From NCBI GenBank assembly GCA_029247265.1, contig JAQWLN010000015.1, positions 1-48,034 on the forward strand: 48,034 nt of DNA, read 5' to 3'. The stretch's first letter is position 1. Each line of letters opens with the position of its first letter. The translations under genes and the position numbers were made by a program. Under the pieces are notes generated by a model. The model was not told the DNA's origin. It saw only the letters and a program-made list of their open reading frames with translations, and ran no database searches. Shown here piece by piece: positions 17,595 through 26,661 of the stretch. This DNA comes from Fuerstiella sp. (lineage in GTDB: Bacteria > Planctomycetota > Planctomycetia > Planctomycetales > Planctomycetaceae).

Positions 17595-19287
17595 ATGGCT
17601 GAAGCGTCGCCGATAACGCACTCAGAAATCGCCCCCGTTCCGACGTCCGGCCATCGCCTGATGGGTGTCAGCGACGTTGTCACGGTCGCCACCATGACCG
17701 CCGTCGCTGCGCTGCTGTTGTTGCGAGCCTTCACCATCGGGTTGCTGGGCGACGAACTTCTGTTTTTACACGCCATTGATCTGGGACTCGTGGCTTCACT
17801 TTGCGAACCCGGTTCTTCACACCCGCCTCTAATGCGGCTGATCGTCGGTTGCATCGCCGACAGTTCGTCACCGGACTGGCTGCTGCGACTGCCCAGCGTG
17901 ATTTTTTCGATCGCCACAGTGTTCGTCTGGAGTCGAGTGCTGCAGCAACTGATCCGGGACAAAACGGCGCAGTCGCTGCTGTTGGTTGCAATGGCTCTGA
18001 ACCCGATCTGGATCGGGCTGGCCTTCCAGTGCCTGCCATACGCGGCGCTGACATTTTTCGCCAGCCTGCACTGCCTTGCCTGGCTGCAGATTTGTTCTGC
18101 CCGAACGGGGACAGCGACAGTCACCTTTGTGCTGACCGGAATCGCTCTGACATGGACGCATTTCCTGGGCGTGAACATGCTGCTGGCCGACGTATTGATC
18201 TGGACTGCCATGCTGATCAGTCGACATACGACACTGCGATATGCGATCAGAATAAACCTGGCCATTTGCGGCTGCACACTGGCCGTCGTGCCGATCGCTC
18301 TTTTTTTACATGCAGGTCGAAGCCCCTTATCCACTGGTTGAGATCAACAACTTCCCCGTGTACTTCCATCAGACTTCTTCATTAATTTTTTCTCACCTTA
18401 CTTTTTCAACCTTCATGACGACTCTGCCGCTGTACATTCCTCTTTATATGGGTTGCGTATTTTTTCTTTGTCGCAACCTGCGCCCGGCCGATGAGAAACA
18501 GGCAGACACAACTGCCGGAATTGTTGCCGTGGGTGTCATGCTGTCAGGATTCGCAGCCACTCAGATATTCTCCGTCGCTTCTGAAAGCGCGATGTGGCCT
18601 CGCTATATGCTGACCGGTGCGTGGATTCATCTGCCTTTGATTGCGTTTCTGCTGCACCGTTCTCTCGGCCGGCGATTGTCGCTGGCCTTCAGCGCGGCGG
18701 CGGCCTGCTGTGCAGCCGGAGGCCTGCTGACATCGCCGCAGATTCCCGGGACTGGATATGCCCGCGTGTCAGATCACATCAGCCATCACTGGCAGCAGTC
18801 GGATGCGTTTCTGGCTCAGTCCATGGACTTCTGGTCCGGTCCGAATCACTTCGACCAACTCTGGTTTCGCCGGTACGTGAGTCCGGCGCATCGCATTGTG
18901 TCCGGACCACCCACCGTCCGACGCCAATTGCACCACGACGGCCTGCGGCTTGAATCGGTGGATCCAGGAGTGGAACGGGTATGGGTGTACTCACATCTGT
19001 TCCGCACCGGATGGATGATCGATCACCCGGTTGACGGCTGGGAACTTCGATCACTGCACCAAACTCATGCGCACTGGGCCTGCTTGAACGTGTGGCACAA
19101 GTCGAGATATCGGTTACGACGCCACAAGCGACGCCAGTACCTTGCGAGTCCCCTGAAACGTTCGTCGCCCGTGCATAGTGACGTAGTTGTCAACCAGTGC
19201 CACGTCGCCGGCCTGCCACGGTACGTTGAACGTAATTTCCTCGGCCATTTCTATGACTCGATCCATCGTCGCGGGATCCAGCGGTGA
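17595..19287 (+). pseudogene. GT39/PMT-like membrane glycosyltransferase, frameshifted
   Basis: Two overlapping frames make one protein. The first (from ATG 17595) carries the membrane-embedded N-terminal part of a GT-C glycosyltransferase with GLLGDELLFLH (acidic DE pair at residues 53-54) and HPPLMRLIVG, but stops at 18341. The second frame (open from about 18301, ATG at 18310) continues with QVEAPYPLVEINNFPVYFHQ and further membrane segments. The switch falls in a run of seven T at 18301-18307; removing one T would join the halves into about 563 residues, a normal length. It may be a pseudogene, a slippery-site gene or a sequence error. The last 170 bases overlap the dioxygenase gene on the other strand, which is suspicious for the true 3' end. 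Confidence 0.7.
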
Positions 19288-20091
19288 ACCGTCACCAAAC
19301 GTAATCGCCTTGCCCGGGTCATTGCGTGCATCCTTCCAGCCGTGGAAGGATGCAATCAACTGATTGAAGAAGGCCGTCCGGCCGTTGTCGAGCTGCTTCA
19401 CCGCCTGCAGTTGCGGAGTGGTCACTTTCAGACAGCCATCGTCCTGCCATTCCCACGAATATCCAAGTTCTGTCATGCGAGCTTCCGCTTCCTGCGACGT
19501 CGTCGCTTTCCAGGTGCTTTGCCAACTGCGGCCCATGCCGGAGGCGGCATCATCGACGGCCGGCATGACGTGCGAATACAGCAAACTTTTTTCTGCACAA
19601 TCCGATGCAAACTGCGGCATCTCTTTCGTCATCCGGTCAAACAGAACATCGCTGCGACAAAGTGGAGTCGCACCGCCCTGCTCTGCCGCCTTCTCACAGA
19701 AGAAGAACAGCTTCGACGGGTAAATCGGCGTCTGTGCCATTTCATGGTGCAGACAGATATTCACATCCGGCGGCGCTTCGTTGGCCGTGAAGACTCGTTC
19801 TGTGCGGTTGGTACGAACAGCATTGGACAGCGAATCTTCGTACGTAAAATCTGGAAAACCAAATGCCGCGATGAAGGTGTCGAAATCCCGGTCAGTAACC
19901 AGTGGAAAACCGCGAAACAATACGGCACCGTGTGACGCAGCTTTGGCATCCAGTTCATCACGACGTTCGGCGATCCATGCTTCCGTTTCTGCCAGAGTCG
20001 CCTTAGCGGAATCACACACGATCATCAGCGGAAAAACAGAACCATCTTCGGATCGCTGTCCATCGCAGGATTGTTCCGTTGCTGTGATCAT
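19114..20091 (-). CDS. TauD/TfdA-family Fe(II)/2-oxoglutarate dioxygenase
   Basis: A 325-residue enzyme of the TauD/TfdA fold. The iron site is HHEM near residue 115 (His and Glu) with the distal His in NYVTMHGRRTFQGTRKVL near residue 306, followed by the arginine that binds 2-oxoglutarate. VLFRGFPLVTDRDFDTFIAA at residues 56-75 is a family landmark. Such enzymes hydroxylate small molecules or cleave C-S or C-P bonds; the substrate is not predictable. It lies 70 bases after hisD on the same strand, and its 3' end overlaps the frameshifted glycosyltransferase by about 170 bases. Confidence 0.9.
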   Translation of the reverse strand: MITATEQSCDGQRSEDGSVFPLMIVCDSAKATLAETEAWIAERRDELDAKAASHGAVLFRGFPLVTDRDFDTFIAAFGFPDFTYEDSLSNAVRTNRTERVFTANEAPPDVNICLHHEMAQTPIYPSKLFFFCEKAAEQGGATPLCRSDVLFDRMTKEMPQFASDCAEKSLLYSHVMPAVDDAASGMGRSWQSTWKATTSQEAEARMTELGYSWEWQDDGCLKVTTPQLQAVKQLDNGRTAFFNQLIASFHGWKDARNDPGKAITFGDGSPLDPATMDRVIEMAEEITFNVPWQAGDVALVDNYVTMHGRRTFQGTRKVLASLVAS

Positions 20092-20161
20092 CTGAAAGGT
20101 TCCCTGCGTTTCGTGGTGGGCGAATTATTTCTGAAATTTGACGAAGTCTGCCCGAGGGCGA

Positions 20162-21538
20162 TCACGCGTCGCGCAGGCGTACATCCACGCTGGCACTGTG
20201 TGCCGTGAGCCCTTCTTTTTCCGCCATCAGCCGCACCGCATCGGCGTCCCCTGCCAGCGACTGCCTGTCATAACAAATAACTGAACTGCGTTTCATAAAA
20301 TCCGTCGATGCCAGCCCGTTGGCAAATCGCGCCGTGCCGCCAGTGGGCAGAACGTGGGACGGACCGGCGACATAATCGCCGATGGCCACGGGAGTGAAGT
20401 GTCCCATAAAGATGGCTCCGGCATTCTGAATCCGTGACAGCATTGATTCAGGATCGTCCATAGAAATATGCAGATGCTCGGGAGCCAGCATGTCCGTCAA
20501 CTCAGCGGCTTCTGTTTCGTCACCCGCCAGAATCAATGCTCCGTAGTCGGCCAGACTCTGTCGCGCCAGATCACCACGCTGCAGTTGAGCCAGTTGTCGT
20601 TCCAGTGCTGCCTGCACTTCGGCGATCAGGGGCTCGTGCCAGGTAATCAGCACACCAGAACCGGGACTGTGTTCGGCCTGTGATATAAGGTCTGCCGCAA
20701 TAAATTCGGCCTTTGCAGAAGCGTCGGCCAGAACGATCACTTCGCTCGGTCCGGCGATGCTGTCGATATCAACGTCACCAAAGACGTGCTGCTTGGCCAG
20801 TGCCACGAACAGGTTACCGGGACCGACGATCTTGTCGACTCGATTGATTCCGTCCACTCCGTAAGCCAGCGCGGCCACGGCCTGAGCACCGCCGACACGA
20901 TAGATTTCAGTGATTCCGATTTCGTGACACGTGGCCAGCATGTCGTTGTTGTACCCACCGAATTCGGTGGGCGGCACGACGATGGCAATCTCCGGCACGC
21001 CAGCCGTTTTCGCGGGCACGGCCGTCATCAGAACTGTCGACGGATATGCCGCCGCTCCGCCCGGCACACAAATGCCAACTCGTTTCATGGGCAGATGTCG
21101 CTGTCTCAGTTCGACGGTACCACCATTCAGGGTACGTTTGACAACGGCATCCGCTGGCAACACAGCCGACTGAAACGCAGAGACGTTGTCTCGAATCTGT
21201 CGCACGGTCTGCAGGAACTTTGGTGAAACGGAATCCGCGGCAGCTTCGAATTCTTCCGGGCGCACACGAATCGTATCCGGTGTCAGTTGCTTTCCGTCCA
21301 GCCGAGCGGTGTAGTCAAGTACAGCGTCAATGCCTGCCGTTCGCACGTCCTCGCAGATTCGCTGTACCACATCACGGGGGCTGAGTGGCTCGCCGAAAAG
21401 TTCGATGGTGCGCTGCCGTCCCGCCTCGGAAACAACATCGCCGCGCGGACTCAGCTTGTCTCGAAGTTCGCGGAACAGGTCTTCGGCCCCGCCCTGTCGG
21501 CAGTCGATGCAGGTAATATTGAGAGGTGTAGAGTTCAT
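20162..21538 (-). CDS. hisD: Histidinol dehydrogenase HisD
   Basis: A 458-residue enzyme for the last two steps of histidine synthesis, oxidising histidinol to histidine with NAD+. Landmarks are RVGICVPGGAAAYPSTVLM, VDKIVGPGNLFVALAK, SIAGPSEVIVLAD, the zinc-binding SQAEHSPGSG (Q287 and H290), APEHLHI, and GDYVAGPSHVLPTGGTARF. The C-terminal EGLTAHSASVDVRL also matches the family. The ATG at 21538 begins MNSTPLNITC; the frame runs back to 21667, but this extension is not conserved in the family. It is split from hisH and hisA, which lie 17 kb away in this window, so histidine genes are dispersed here. Confidence 0.96.
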   Translation of the reverse strand: MNSTPLNITCIDCRQGGAEDLFRELRDKLSPRGDVVSEAGRQRTIELFGEPLSPRDVVQRICEDVRTAGIDAVLDYTARLDGKQLTPDTIRVRPEEFEAAADSVSPKFLQTVRQIRDNVSAFQSAVLPADAVVKRTLNGGTVELRQRHLPMKRVGICVPGGAAAYPSTVLMTAVPAKTAGVPEIAIVVPPTEFGGYNNDMLATCHEIGITEIYRVGGAQAVAALAYGVDGINRVDKIVGPGNLFVALAKQHVFGDVDIDSIAGPSEVIVLADASAKAEFIAADLISQAEHSPGSGVLITWHEPLIAEVQAALERQLAQLQRGDLARQSLADYGALILAGDETEAAELTDMLAPEHLHISMDDPESMLSRIQNAGAIFMGHFTPVAIGDYVAGPSHVLPTGGTARFANGLASTDFMKRSSVICYDRQSLAGDADAVRLMAEKEGLTAHSASVDVRLRDA

Positions 21539-21729
21539 CAATCGGGGTATTGTGCTGCGGAATCCTAGTGGACACTGCCGGTTTTTGGTGCAAGCCGATC
21601 TGCAGATGATTGAACCGTGTGAATTCTCAAAGTACAGTCCCTGGCTGGAATTTCTCAGCGAGATCAACGTCTTTCTCGGTTTGTTGATCTATCCGACACC
21701 GTTTACTCGTGGCAGGACGTACTGAAAAC

Positions 21730-22803
21730 ATGATTGACCTGCGCAGCGATACCGTCACGAAACCAACGCCGGCCATGAAGCAGGCGATGTTCGATGCCGA
21801 AGTCGGTGACGACATGATGGGCGAAGATCCGACCATCAATCGCCTGGAGTCGATGATCGCGGAAATGCTGGGCAAGGAGGCGGCCGTCTTCGCCTGCTCA
21901 GGAACGCAGTCGAACCAGATGGGAGTCCGAGTTAACTGCGTGCCCGGCGACGAGTTGCTGATTAATGACACTGGCCACATCGGCATCTTCGAAGCCGGCG
22001 GCCCGGCTGTGATCAGCGGCGTCACCGTTCGCCAACTTCGCGCACCGAAGGGCATGCTGAGTATCGACGATCTGGCTGGACAGCCTCGAGTCGCAGACCA
22101 GCACTACTGTCGCACGCGATTGGTGTGTCTGGAGAACACGACGAATATTGCGGGCGGATTCGTCTATCCGCTGGAACAACTGCAGCAGGTTTCCATCTGG
22201 GCTCGCGACAACGACTTGAGAATGCACCTTGACGGAGCTCGGTTCTTCAATGCCGTTGTCGCAGGAGGCTACTCGGCGTCGGAAATGGCGGCCTGCTTCG
22301 ATACCATTTCCATCTGCTTCAGCAAGGGGCTGGGCTGTCCGATGGGGTCCGTTCTGGTAGGGACGGACGAGGACATGCGGCTGGCTCGCCGTGTCAGAAA
22401 AATGCTTGGCGGTGCACTGCGACAATCCGGGATTGTCGCAGCAGCAGCAATTTACGCTCTGGAAAACAATGTAGACTGCCTGCAGCAGGATCACGATAAT
22501 GCTCAACTGCTGGCAGCGAAGCTGGCTGAGATTGAAGGAATCGACGCCAGTCCGGATGTGACCGAGTCAAATCTTGTGTTTTTTGAGGTTGGTTCCGCGC
22601 TGGGTACGGCAGTGCAATTGGCTGCAGCGTTAAAGGACCGCGGCGTTCGCATCGGACCGATGGGAGGTCAACGAATGCGGGCGGCGACACACCTTGGTGT
22701 TTCGGAACAGGATGTGCTCGCAACGGCAGATGCCGTTCGTGCCTGTGTGGAACAGGGATTTGTCGACCGGAAACTCGTCGGTACAGGTCCGTATTCGAAG
22801 TAA
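21730..22803 (+). CDS. ltaE: Low-specificity L-threonine aldolase
   Basis: A 357-residue PLP-dependent fold-type I enzyme that splits L-threonine (and allo-threonine) to glycine and acetaldehyde. The N-terminus MIDLRSDTVTKPTPAMKQAM and VGDDMMGEDPTIN are diagnostic, and the PLP lysine is K199 in FSKGLGCPMGS. LENTTNIAGGFVYPLEQL and LHLDGARFFNA lie in between. The ATG at 21730 fits the family N-terminus; a GTG at 21709 in the same frame is possible. It faces hisD divergently with 191 bases between the starts. Confidence 0.94.
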   Translation: MIDLRSDTVTKPTPAMKQAMFDAEVGDDMMGEDPTINRLESMIAEMLGKEAAVFACSGTQSNQMGVRVNCVPGDELLINDTGHIGIFEAGGPAVISGVTVRQLRAPKGMLSIDDLAGQPRVADQHYCRTRLVCLENTTNIAGGFVYPLEQLQQVSIWARDNDLRMHLDGARFFNAVVAGGYSASEMAACFDTISICFSKGLGCPMGSVLVGTDEDMRLARRVRKMLGGALRQSGIVAAAAIYALENNVDCLQQDHDNAQLLAAKLAEIEGIDASPDVTESNLVFFEVGSALGTAVQLAAALKDRGVRIGPMGGQRMRAATHLGVSEQDVLATADAVRACVEQGFVDRKLVGTGPYSK

Positions 22804-22881
22804 TACTGACTGTGCGTTCCTGGCCAATCGCTGACGCAAACGACATTCACGCTTACTGACCGTCTGGTTGAAGGAACAACC

Positions 22882-23733
22882 GTGATCTACAGACTGCTTT
22901 TGATCGCGGCCGTAGTCATCACATCGTCGAGTCGTGAGGTCGGCAGCGCTCAGGATGTCCCTGTCGGACCCGCGATCGAAACGTTGTTGCCACCGCACGC
23001 GATTCAGTTCGTGAAGGGCATGGCCATCCTGCTACTGCCCAAATCCTTCGAGGACGATGACGACTGGGGCAGGACGAAACGGGTGCAGTCGGGGCTGAAT
23101 GTGAAGGTGAGGGGACTGAAAGTCCACACGTCTCGACGCTGGAAGGACACCAGACACGGAACGTGGCGTCGAGTCACAGCGGTGCTCGTAAATCCGGAAG
23201 AATACTTTCAGCTTGATATTTCGCTGCTGCCTCGAAAACAAGAAGGCATGCCGCGCTATCGAATTCGCGCATCAGCTCGGCTGAACGTCCACGGTCAGCA
23301 ACAGCAGTGGAACCGTGGCCTCAAGCTGTACAGCGTCTCGGCCGTGGCTGAGGCAGACATTACGTTTGTGGCTGACGTTCAGTTTCGTAATCAGTTGGTG
23401 AAGGCAGACGAAGGGGGAAAACTGAGGGTGCTGCCGCAGGTGGAAACAGCGAAAGTCAATCTGGACGGGTTTCGACTTCGAAGGATCAGCCATGCAAAGG
23501 GCGGCGGAGTACGCCTTTTCGGCGAAACGGTCCAGTCCATCATCGAACACCGCGTCAGGAAGGAAAGTGATAAACTTGCCGGAAAGATAAACCGAAAGGT
23601 CGAACAGAAGCCGGAGCGGTTTGAAATTCCGGCCGGCATCCTTGCGGTATTTGGGGAAGATTTGTCCCCACCCGAGAAATCAGTCCCGGACGACACTGTC
23701 CGGGAAACCCAACCGCCTCCAAAGTCAGGTTAG
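22882..23733 (+). CDS. Secreted protein of unknown function
   Basis: A 283-residue protein that I do not recognise. It starts at a GTG with AAGGA six bases upstream. The N-terminus MIYRLLLIAAVVITSSSREV is a signal peptide with possible cleavage near GSAQD. The mature part is basic and beta-rich in appearance, with RVTAVLVNPEEYFQLDIS, a stretch AEADITFVADVQFRN and a later FRLRRISHAKGGGVRLFGET, then a charged helical part and a Pro-rich end. It lies 78 bases after the threonine aldolase gene. Periplasmic location is the only safe inference. Confidence 0.7.
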   Translation: MIYRLLLIAAVVITSSSREVGSAQDVPVGPAIETLLPPHAIQFVKGMAILLLPKSFEDDDDWGRTKRVQSGLNVKVRGLKVHTSRRWKDTRHGTWRRVTAVLVNPEEYFQLDISLLPRKQEGMPRYRIRASARLNVHGQQQQWNRGLKLYSVSAVAEADITFVADVQFRNQLVKADEGGKLRVLPQVETAKVNLDGFRLRRISHAKGGGVRLFGETVQSIIEHRVRKESDKLAGKINRKVEQKPERFEIPAGILAVFGEDLSPPEKSVPDDTVRETQPPPKSG

Positions 23734-23864
23734 ACGGATGTTTACCTCGACGGGCACGATCGGCAGGCCGATTTTCCTGCTTTCAAGTGGACGCGTTCCC
23801 CTGACAGTCGTAGGATGCGCGTATCAATGTCGTGTTTCCCTAAGATTCAGGATTGATCAGGCCG

Positions 23865-24125
23865 ATGTCGCCTTCCTCCCCAAACCGTCTGGACCCCCTG
23901 AACGATCTGGCTAGCGCTGACGTGCCATCGGCGGCCGACGAGCAGAATGCCGGTACGTCGGAGGAGGACGCGATCACGCCGGAAGAAGAAGCTGCGCTAC
24001 GGGCCGAAAAGCTACGCACCATTCAAGAGGCCATCGATCGCGGAAGTTACGATTCTGACGAATTGCTGGATGAGGCCATGCGACGGATGCGGAACGCGAT
24101 CGAAAACGACAATCAATCCTGGTAA
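23865..24125 (+). CDS. Small acidic protein, weakly FlgM-like C-terminus
   Basis: An 86-residue acidic protein with a disordered N-terminal half (Ser, Pro, Glu, Asp) and a helical C-terminal half. The stretch RTIQEAIDRGSYDSDELLDE resembles the C-terminal helix of FlgM-type anti-sigma factors, but this is weak and no flagellar gene is near. An upstream TTG at 23853 is an alternative start. It lies 131 bases after the secreted protein and 177 bases before the Fur-family gene, on the same strand. Confidence 0.55.
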   Translation: MSPSSPNRLDPLNDLASADVPSAADEQNAGTSEEDAITPEEEAALRAEKLRTIQEAIDRGSYDSDELLDEAMRRMRNAIENDNQSW

Positions 24126-24222
24126 TCCTGTCTCAGATTGTCAAAAGCGTCATTCGCCCCTTTCGCAAATACCCGCACGGCGTTGAAATACGGGCATAGT
24201 TGACCAAAAACGCAAAGCTTGA

Positions 24223-24236
24223 GAAAGTTTTCTTTC
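24223..24236. promoter_or_regulatory. Inverted repeat upstream of the Fur-family gene
   Basis: GAAAG-TTTT-CTTTC is a perfect 5-4-5 inverted repeat 67 bases before the GTG of the Fur-family gene. It does not match the classic Fur box. It could be an autoregulatory operator; equally it may be chance. Confidence 0.25.
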
Positions 24237-24302
24237 CATCGGTCTGTCCCATCTTAAACTGCCAAATCCGGCACACTGTCGTCTGCTAAGTCGAGGTTAC
24301 AC

Positions 24303-24800
24303 GTGAGTGATTTTGCCCCTAAGGAAGTCGCCGCATCTCCGGTTGAAAAATTCACCGAGTTCCTGTCCACTCGAAAAATGCGACTCACGCAGGAACGGGA
24401 TATTATCGTTCGCGAAATTTTTTCGGACCACGAACACTTCGACGTCGATGAAATCGTCGCCAGACTGGACAAGCCCGTCGATGGGCGACGGGTCAGTCGA
24501 GCCACCGTATACAGAACGGTCAGCTCTCTTGAAGAAGCGGGGCTGATCAGAAAGGTTGCCCGAACCAATGATCGTGAGGTCTACGAGCACGATTACGGCT
24601 ATCCTCAGCATGATCACTTCATCTGTGAAAAGTGCAATAACCTGATTGAGTTTCGGAACGAAGAGATCTCAGCGATCCTGGAGAAAGTTGCCATGGAGAT
24701 GGGGTTCCGCATGGTCGGCCATCGTCTCGAAGGCTACGGCATCTGCGCCGAATGCGCCAAGCCCCCCTCGCGCAGACATCGCAAGCTGGACATGATCTGA
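24303..24800 (+). CDS. Fur-family metal-responsive regulator
   Basis: A 165-residue transcriptional regulator of the Fur family. It starts at a GTG preceded by GAGG six bases upstream. The N-terminal winged helix includes RLTQERDIIVREIF and RRVSRATVYRTVSSLEEAGL (residues about 62-81). The metal-sensing part has PQHDHFICEKC with an HDH triad and the first CXXC, and GICAECAKP with the second CXXC; these four cysteines form the structural zinc site. Fur, PerR and Zur cannot be told apart by eye. It is convergent with the prepilin peptidase gene. Confidence 0.93.
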   Translation: MSDFAPKEVAASPVEKFTEFLSTRKMRLTQERDIIVREIFSDHEHFDVDEIVARLDKPVDGRRVSRATVYRTVSSLEEAGLIRKVARTNDREVYEHDYGYPQHDHFICEKCNNLIEFRNEEISAILEKVAMEMGFRMVGHRLEGYGICAECAKPPSRRHRKLDMI

Positions 24801-24911
24801 GCAACAACGGGTGGGTGTCAGAAACCGCGCGAGCGACCACGCCAATTCCGGAATTATGTGACGACCAGTGGCTGGGCCGGAATCAACTGCAGGCCTGCAC
24901 CGGAGCGACGT

Positions 24912-25907
24912 TCATTGTCGCAGACGTTCTGTTGGCAGCGTTCGAAAGACTCGCAGCAAAATCAGCAGCACACACAACACCGCGTAGGAAAAAGCGATCA
25001 GCCCGACAACAGACGGCCAGTGACTGAAGACGTCGCGAAGCGTAAAAAAGTCGGCCCACAGCCACCGCCAGGTGCCCATGACCAGGACCGCTGACAAGGC
25101 AAGATAAGGCCCATACGCGACGAAACTGCGTCCCGTCAACAGCCTGACCATGATGCCAATGACGATCCCCGCGAGCGGTGAAAACGCGAGCACACATAAC
25201 GTCGCCTGCCATCCGATAAAAACGCCGACCATCGCCATCAACGTGACATCTCCCAGTCCCAGGGAAGGTTGGCCCAAAATCCAATGTGACACCCAGCGCA
25301 CCAGCCACGTCAGTAATGCCCCGGTCAGAAGACCAGCCATGCTCCATGCCAGACCATGCAACCGGTGGTAACCACTGATCCATTCGGGAATCGATGGACC
25401 TCGAAGTCCGTCGACCGCATCATCCCAGTTCACCCAGAGGTGCATCATCTGCAGGTCTCCACTTGCCACAGACGCTGTCAGACCAATGACGATTCCTGAA
25501 TATATGACTTCGTCGGGTATGACATAGTCCAGCAGGTCAGTCAGTGTCGCGACCCACAGCAGGAAAATCAAAGTCAGGTGATACGGCAGGCGGAGGTACA
25601 TCAGCGGCACATCCGGTCGAACTTCATGCAGCGACTGACATCCTGCTTCCAGTACCAGCCATGAGAAAGCCAGGAACAGTCCGCCAAGTCCCAACGTCGC
25701 TCCGATATGCCACAACACAGGACTCGCATTACAGCCACAGCGAATCGGCAGACACGTGAACCAGCGCTGCGGACGCGACACCACAGAACCACATCCGGAG
25801 CAATTTATCAGGCCACCCGAATTCATATCGGCCAGCATTACGGCTGACCAGACGGCACTGATTCGACCCAACAGACAACCGAAAATTGTAATGATCACAA
25901 AATGCAT
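24912..25907 (-). CDS. Type IV prepilin peptidase (A24 family)
   Basis: A 331-residue polytopic membrane aspartyl protease that cuts prepilin leader peptides and may N-methylate the new end. The two catalytic aspartates are in TDLLDYVIPDE (residues 124-132) and in SLGLGDVTLM (GLGD, D220), with several membrane segments around them. The cytoplasmic N-terminal loop has four or more cysteines (CSGCG, TCLPIRCGC), the usual zinc loop. Length is slightly above the typical 260-290. A likely substrate class in this window is the DUF1559 protein at 35795, which has a prepilin-like N-terminus. Confidence 0.9.
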   Translation of the reverse strand: MHFVIITIFGCLLGRISAVWSAVMLADMNSGGLINCSGCGSVVSRPQRWFTCLPIRCGCNASPVLWHIGATLGLGGLFLAFSWLVLEAGCQSLHEVRPDVPLMYLRLPYHLTLIFLLWVATLTDLLDYVIPDEVIYSGIVIGLTASVASGDLQMMHLWVNWDDAVDGLRGPSIPEWISGYHRLHGLAWSMAGLLTGALLTWLVRWVSHWILGQPSLGLGDVTLMAMVGVFIGWQATLCVLAFSPLAGIVIGIMVRLLTGRSFVAYGPYLALSAVLVMGTWRWLWADFFTLRDVFSHWPSVVGLIAFSYAVLCVLLILLRVFRTLPTERLRQ

Positions 25908-25968
25908 GATGAGGTCGTGACAGAAGCCAGCAAACAGCGTGTTTTTAGGTGTACGTCAGGTGCCAGCA

Positions 25969-25984
25969 ATTTGCCTGCGCAAAT
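25969..25984. promoter_or_regulatory. Palindrome upstream of the sigma-54-type promoter
   Basis: ATTTGC-CTGC-GCAAAT, a perfect 6-4-6 inverted repeat, ends 98 bases before the TGGCAC element. That distance is typical of enhancer-binding protein sites such as NtrC sites, although the sequence is not the textbook NtrC site. Confidence 0.35.
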
Positions 25985-26015
25985 GTGACGGGTTCCGGGC
26001 GGATGCACAACTTGT

Positions 26016-26028
26016 AAGCAGACTGCTT
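26016..26028. promoter_or_regulatory. Second palindrome upstream of the sigma-54-type promoter
   Basis: AAGCAG-A-CTGCTT, a 6-1-6 inverted repeat flanked by partly symmetric TGCACAA and TGTTGCA, ends 54 bases before the TGGCAC element. With the palindrome at 25969 it could form a pair of activator sites. Confidence 0.35.
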
Positions 26029-26082
26029 GTGTTGCAGGCGATTCTCGCAATCTGACCGGTGGGAACTATAGCGATTTCGGTA

Positions 26083-26098
26083 TGGCACGTTAGTTGCG
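26083..26098 (+). promoter_or_regulatory. Sigma-54-type (-24/-12) promoter for the PII/GlnD genes
   Basis: TGGCAC-GTTAG-TTGCG matches the sigma-54 consensus TGGCAC-N5-TTGCA in all but the last base, with exact spacing. It lies 80 bases before the PII ATG, which gives a leader of about 70 bases. PII genes under RpoN/NtrC control are well known in other bacteria. Candidate activator palindromes lie 54 and 98 bases upstream. Confidence 0.75.
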
Positions 26099-26177
26099 AC
26101 GTAGCTCCTGGCCCATTGAAAAATGAGATCGAGAAAAAACGACCTGTGGACAGATTCTGATCATCTGAAAGACAAAA

Positions 26178-26516
26178 ATGAAAAAGTTAGAGGCGATCAT
26201 CCGACACTACAAACTGGAGGATGTAAAGACGGCACTGACCGAAGCGGGTGTGCAGGGAATGACGGTTTCGGAGGTGCGCGGCTTTGGCCGTCAGCGAGGA
26301 CATAAGGAAACGTACCGTGGCGCGGAGTATACCGTTGACTTCATGCCAAAGGTCAAAATGGATGTCATCGTAGCCGAAGATCAATTGGAAACCGCGGTGA
26401 ACGCTGTCTGCCAATCCGCTCGGACAGGACAGGTTGGGGACGGAAAGATCTTCGTTTCATCACTGGAACAGATTATTCGCATTCGGACCGGCGAATCCGG
26501 GGCAGAAGCAATCTAG
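26178..26516 (+). CDS. glnB: Nitrogen regulatory protein PII
   Basis: A 112-residue PII signalling protein. MKKLEAIIRHYKLEDVKTAL, the T-loop segment GHKETYRGAEYTVDF with the uridylylated tyrosine at residue 51, and the C-terminal GDGKIFVSSLEQIIRIRTGE are diagnostic. PII senses 2-oxoglutarate and ATP/ADP and is modified by GlnD, whose gene follows. No ammonium transporter gene is adjacent, so GlnB fits better than GlnK, but this cannot be settled by eye. Confidence 0.95.
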   Translation: MKKLEAIIRHYKLEDVKTALTEAGVQGMTVSEVRGFGRQRGHKETYRGAEYTVDFMPKVKMDVIVAEDQLETAVNAVCQSARTGQVGDGKIFVSSLEQIIRIRTGESGAEAI

Positions 26517-26661
26517 ATGATTCTGAAGTGTGCGTGAGAAACGGCGTTCCGTCCGCAGTTGGTCACTTCGTTCCAGCCGTCGTCCAGGGTATCCTTCGTG
26601 CTGCAGACGTATTCTGCTGGCCTTTGTATCCCCTGTTCACCCTGTATTCCGGCTGATTCCT

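Noticed and set aside
17546..18334. 262-codon open frame on the minus strand
   Set aside because: It lies antisense to the membrane glycosyltransferase, has no ribosome site or family match, and is Ser/Arg-rich as shadow frames usually are here.
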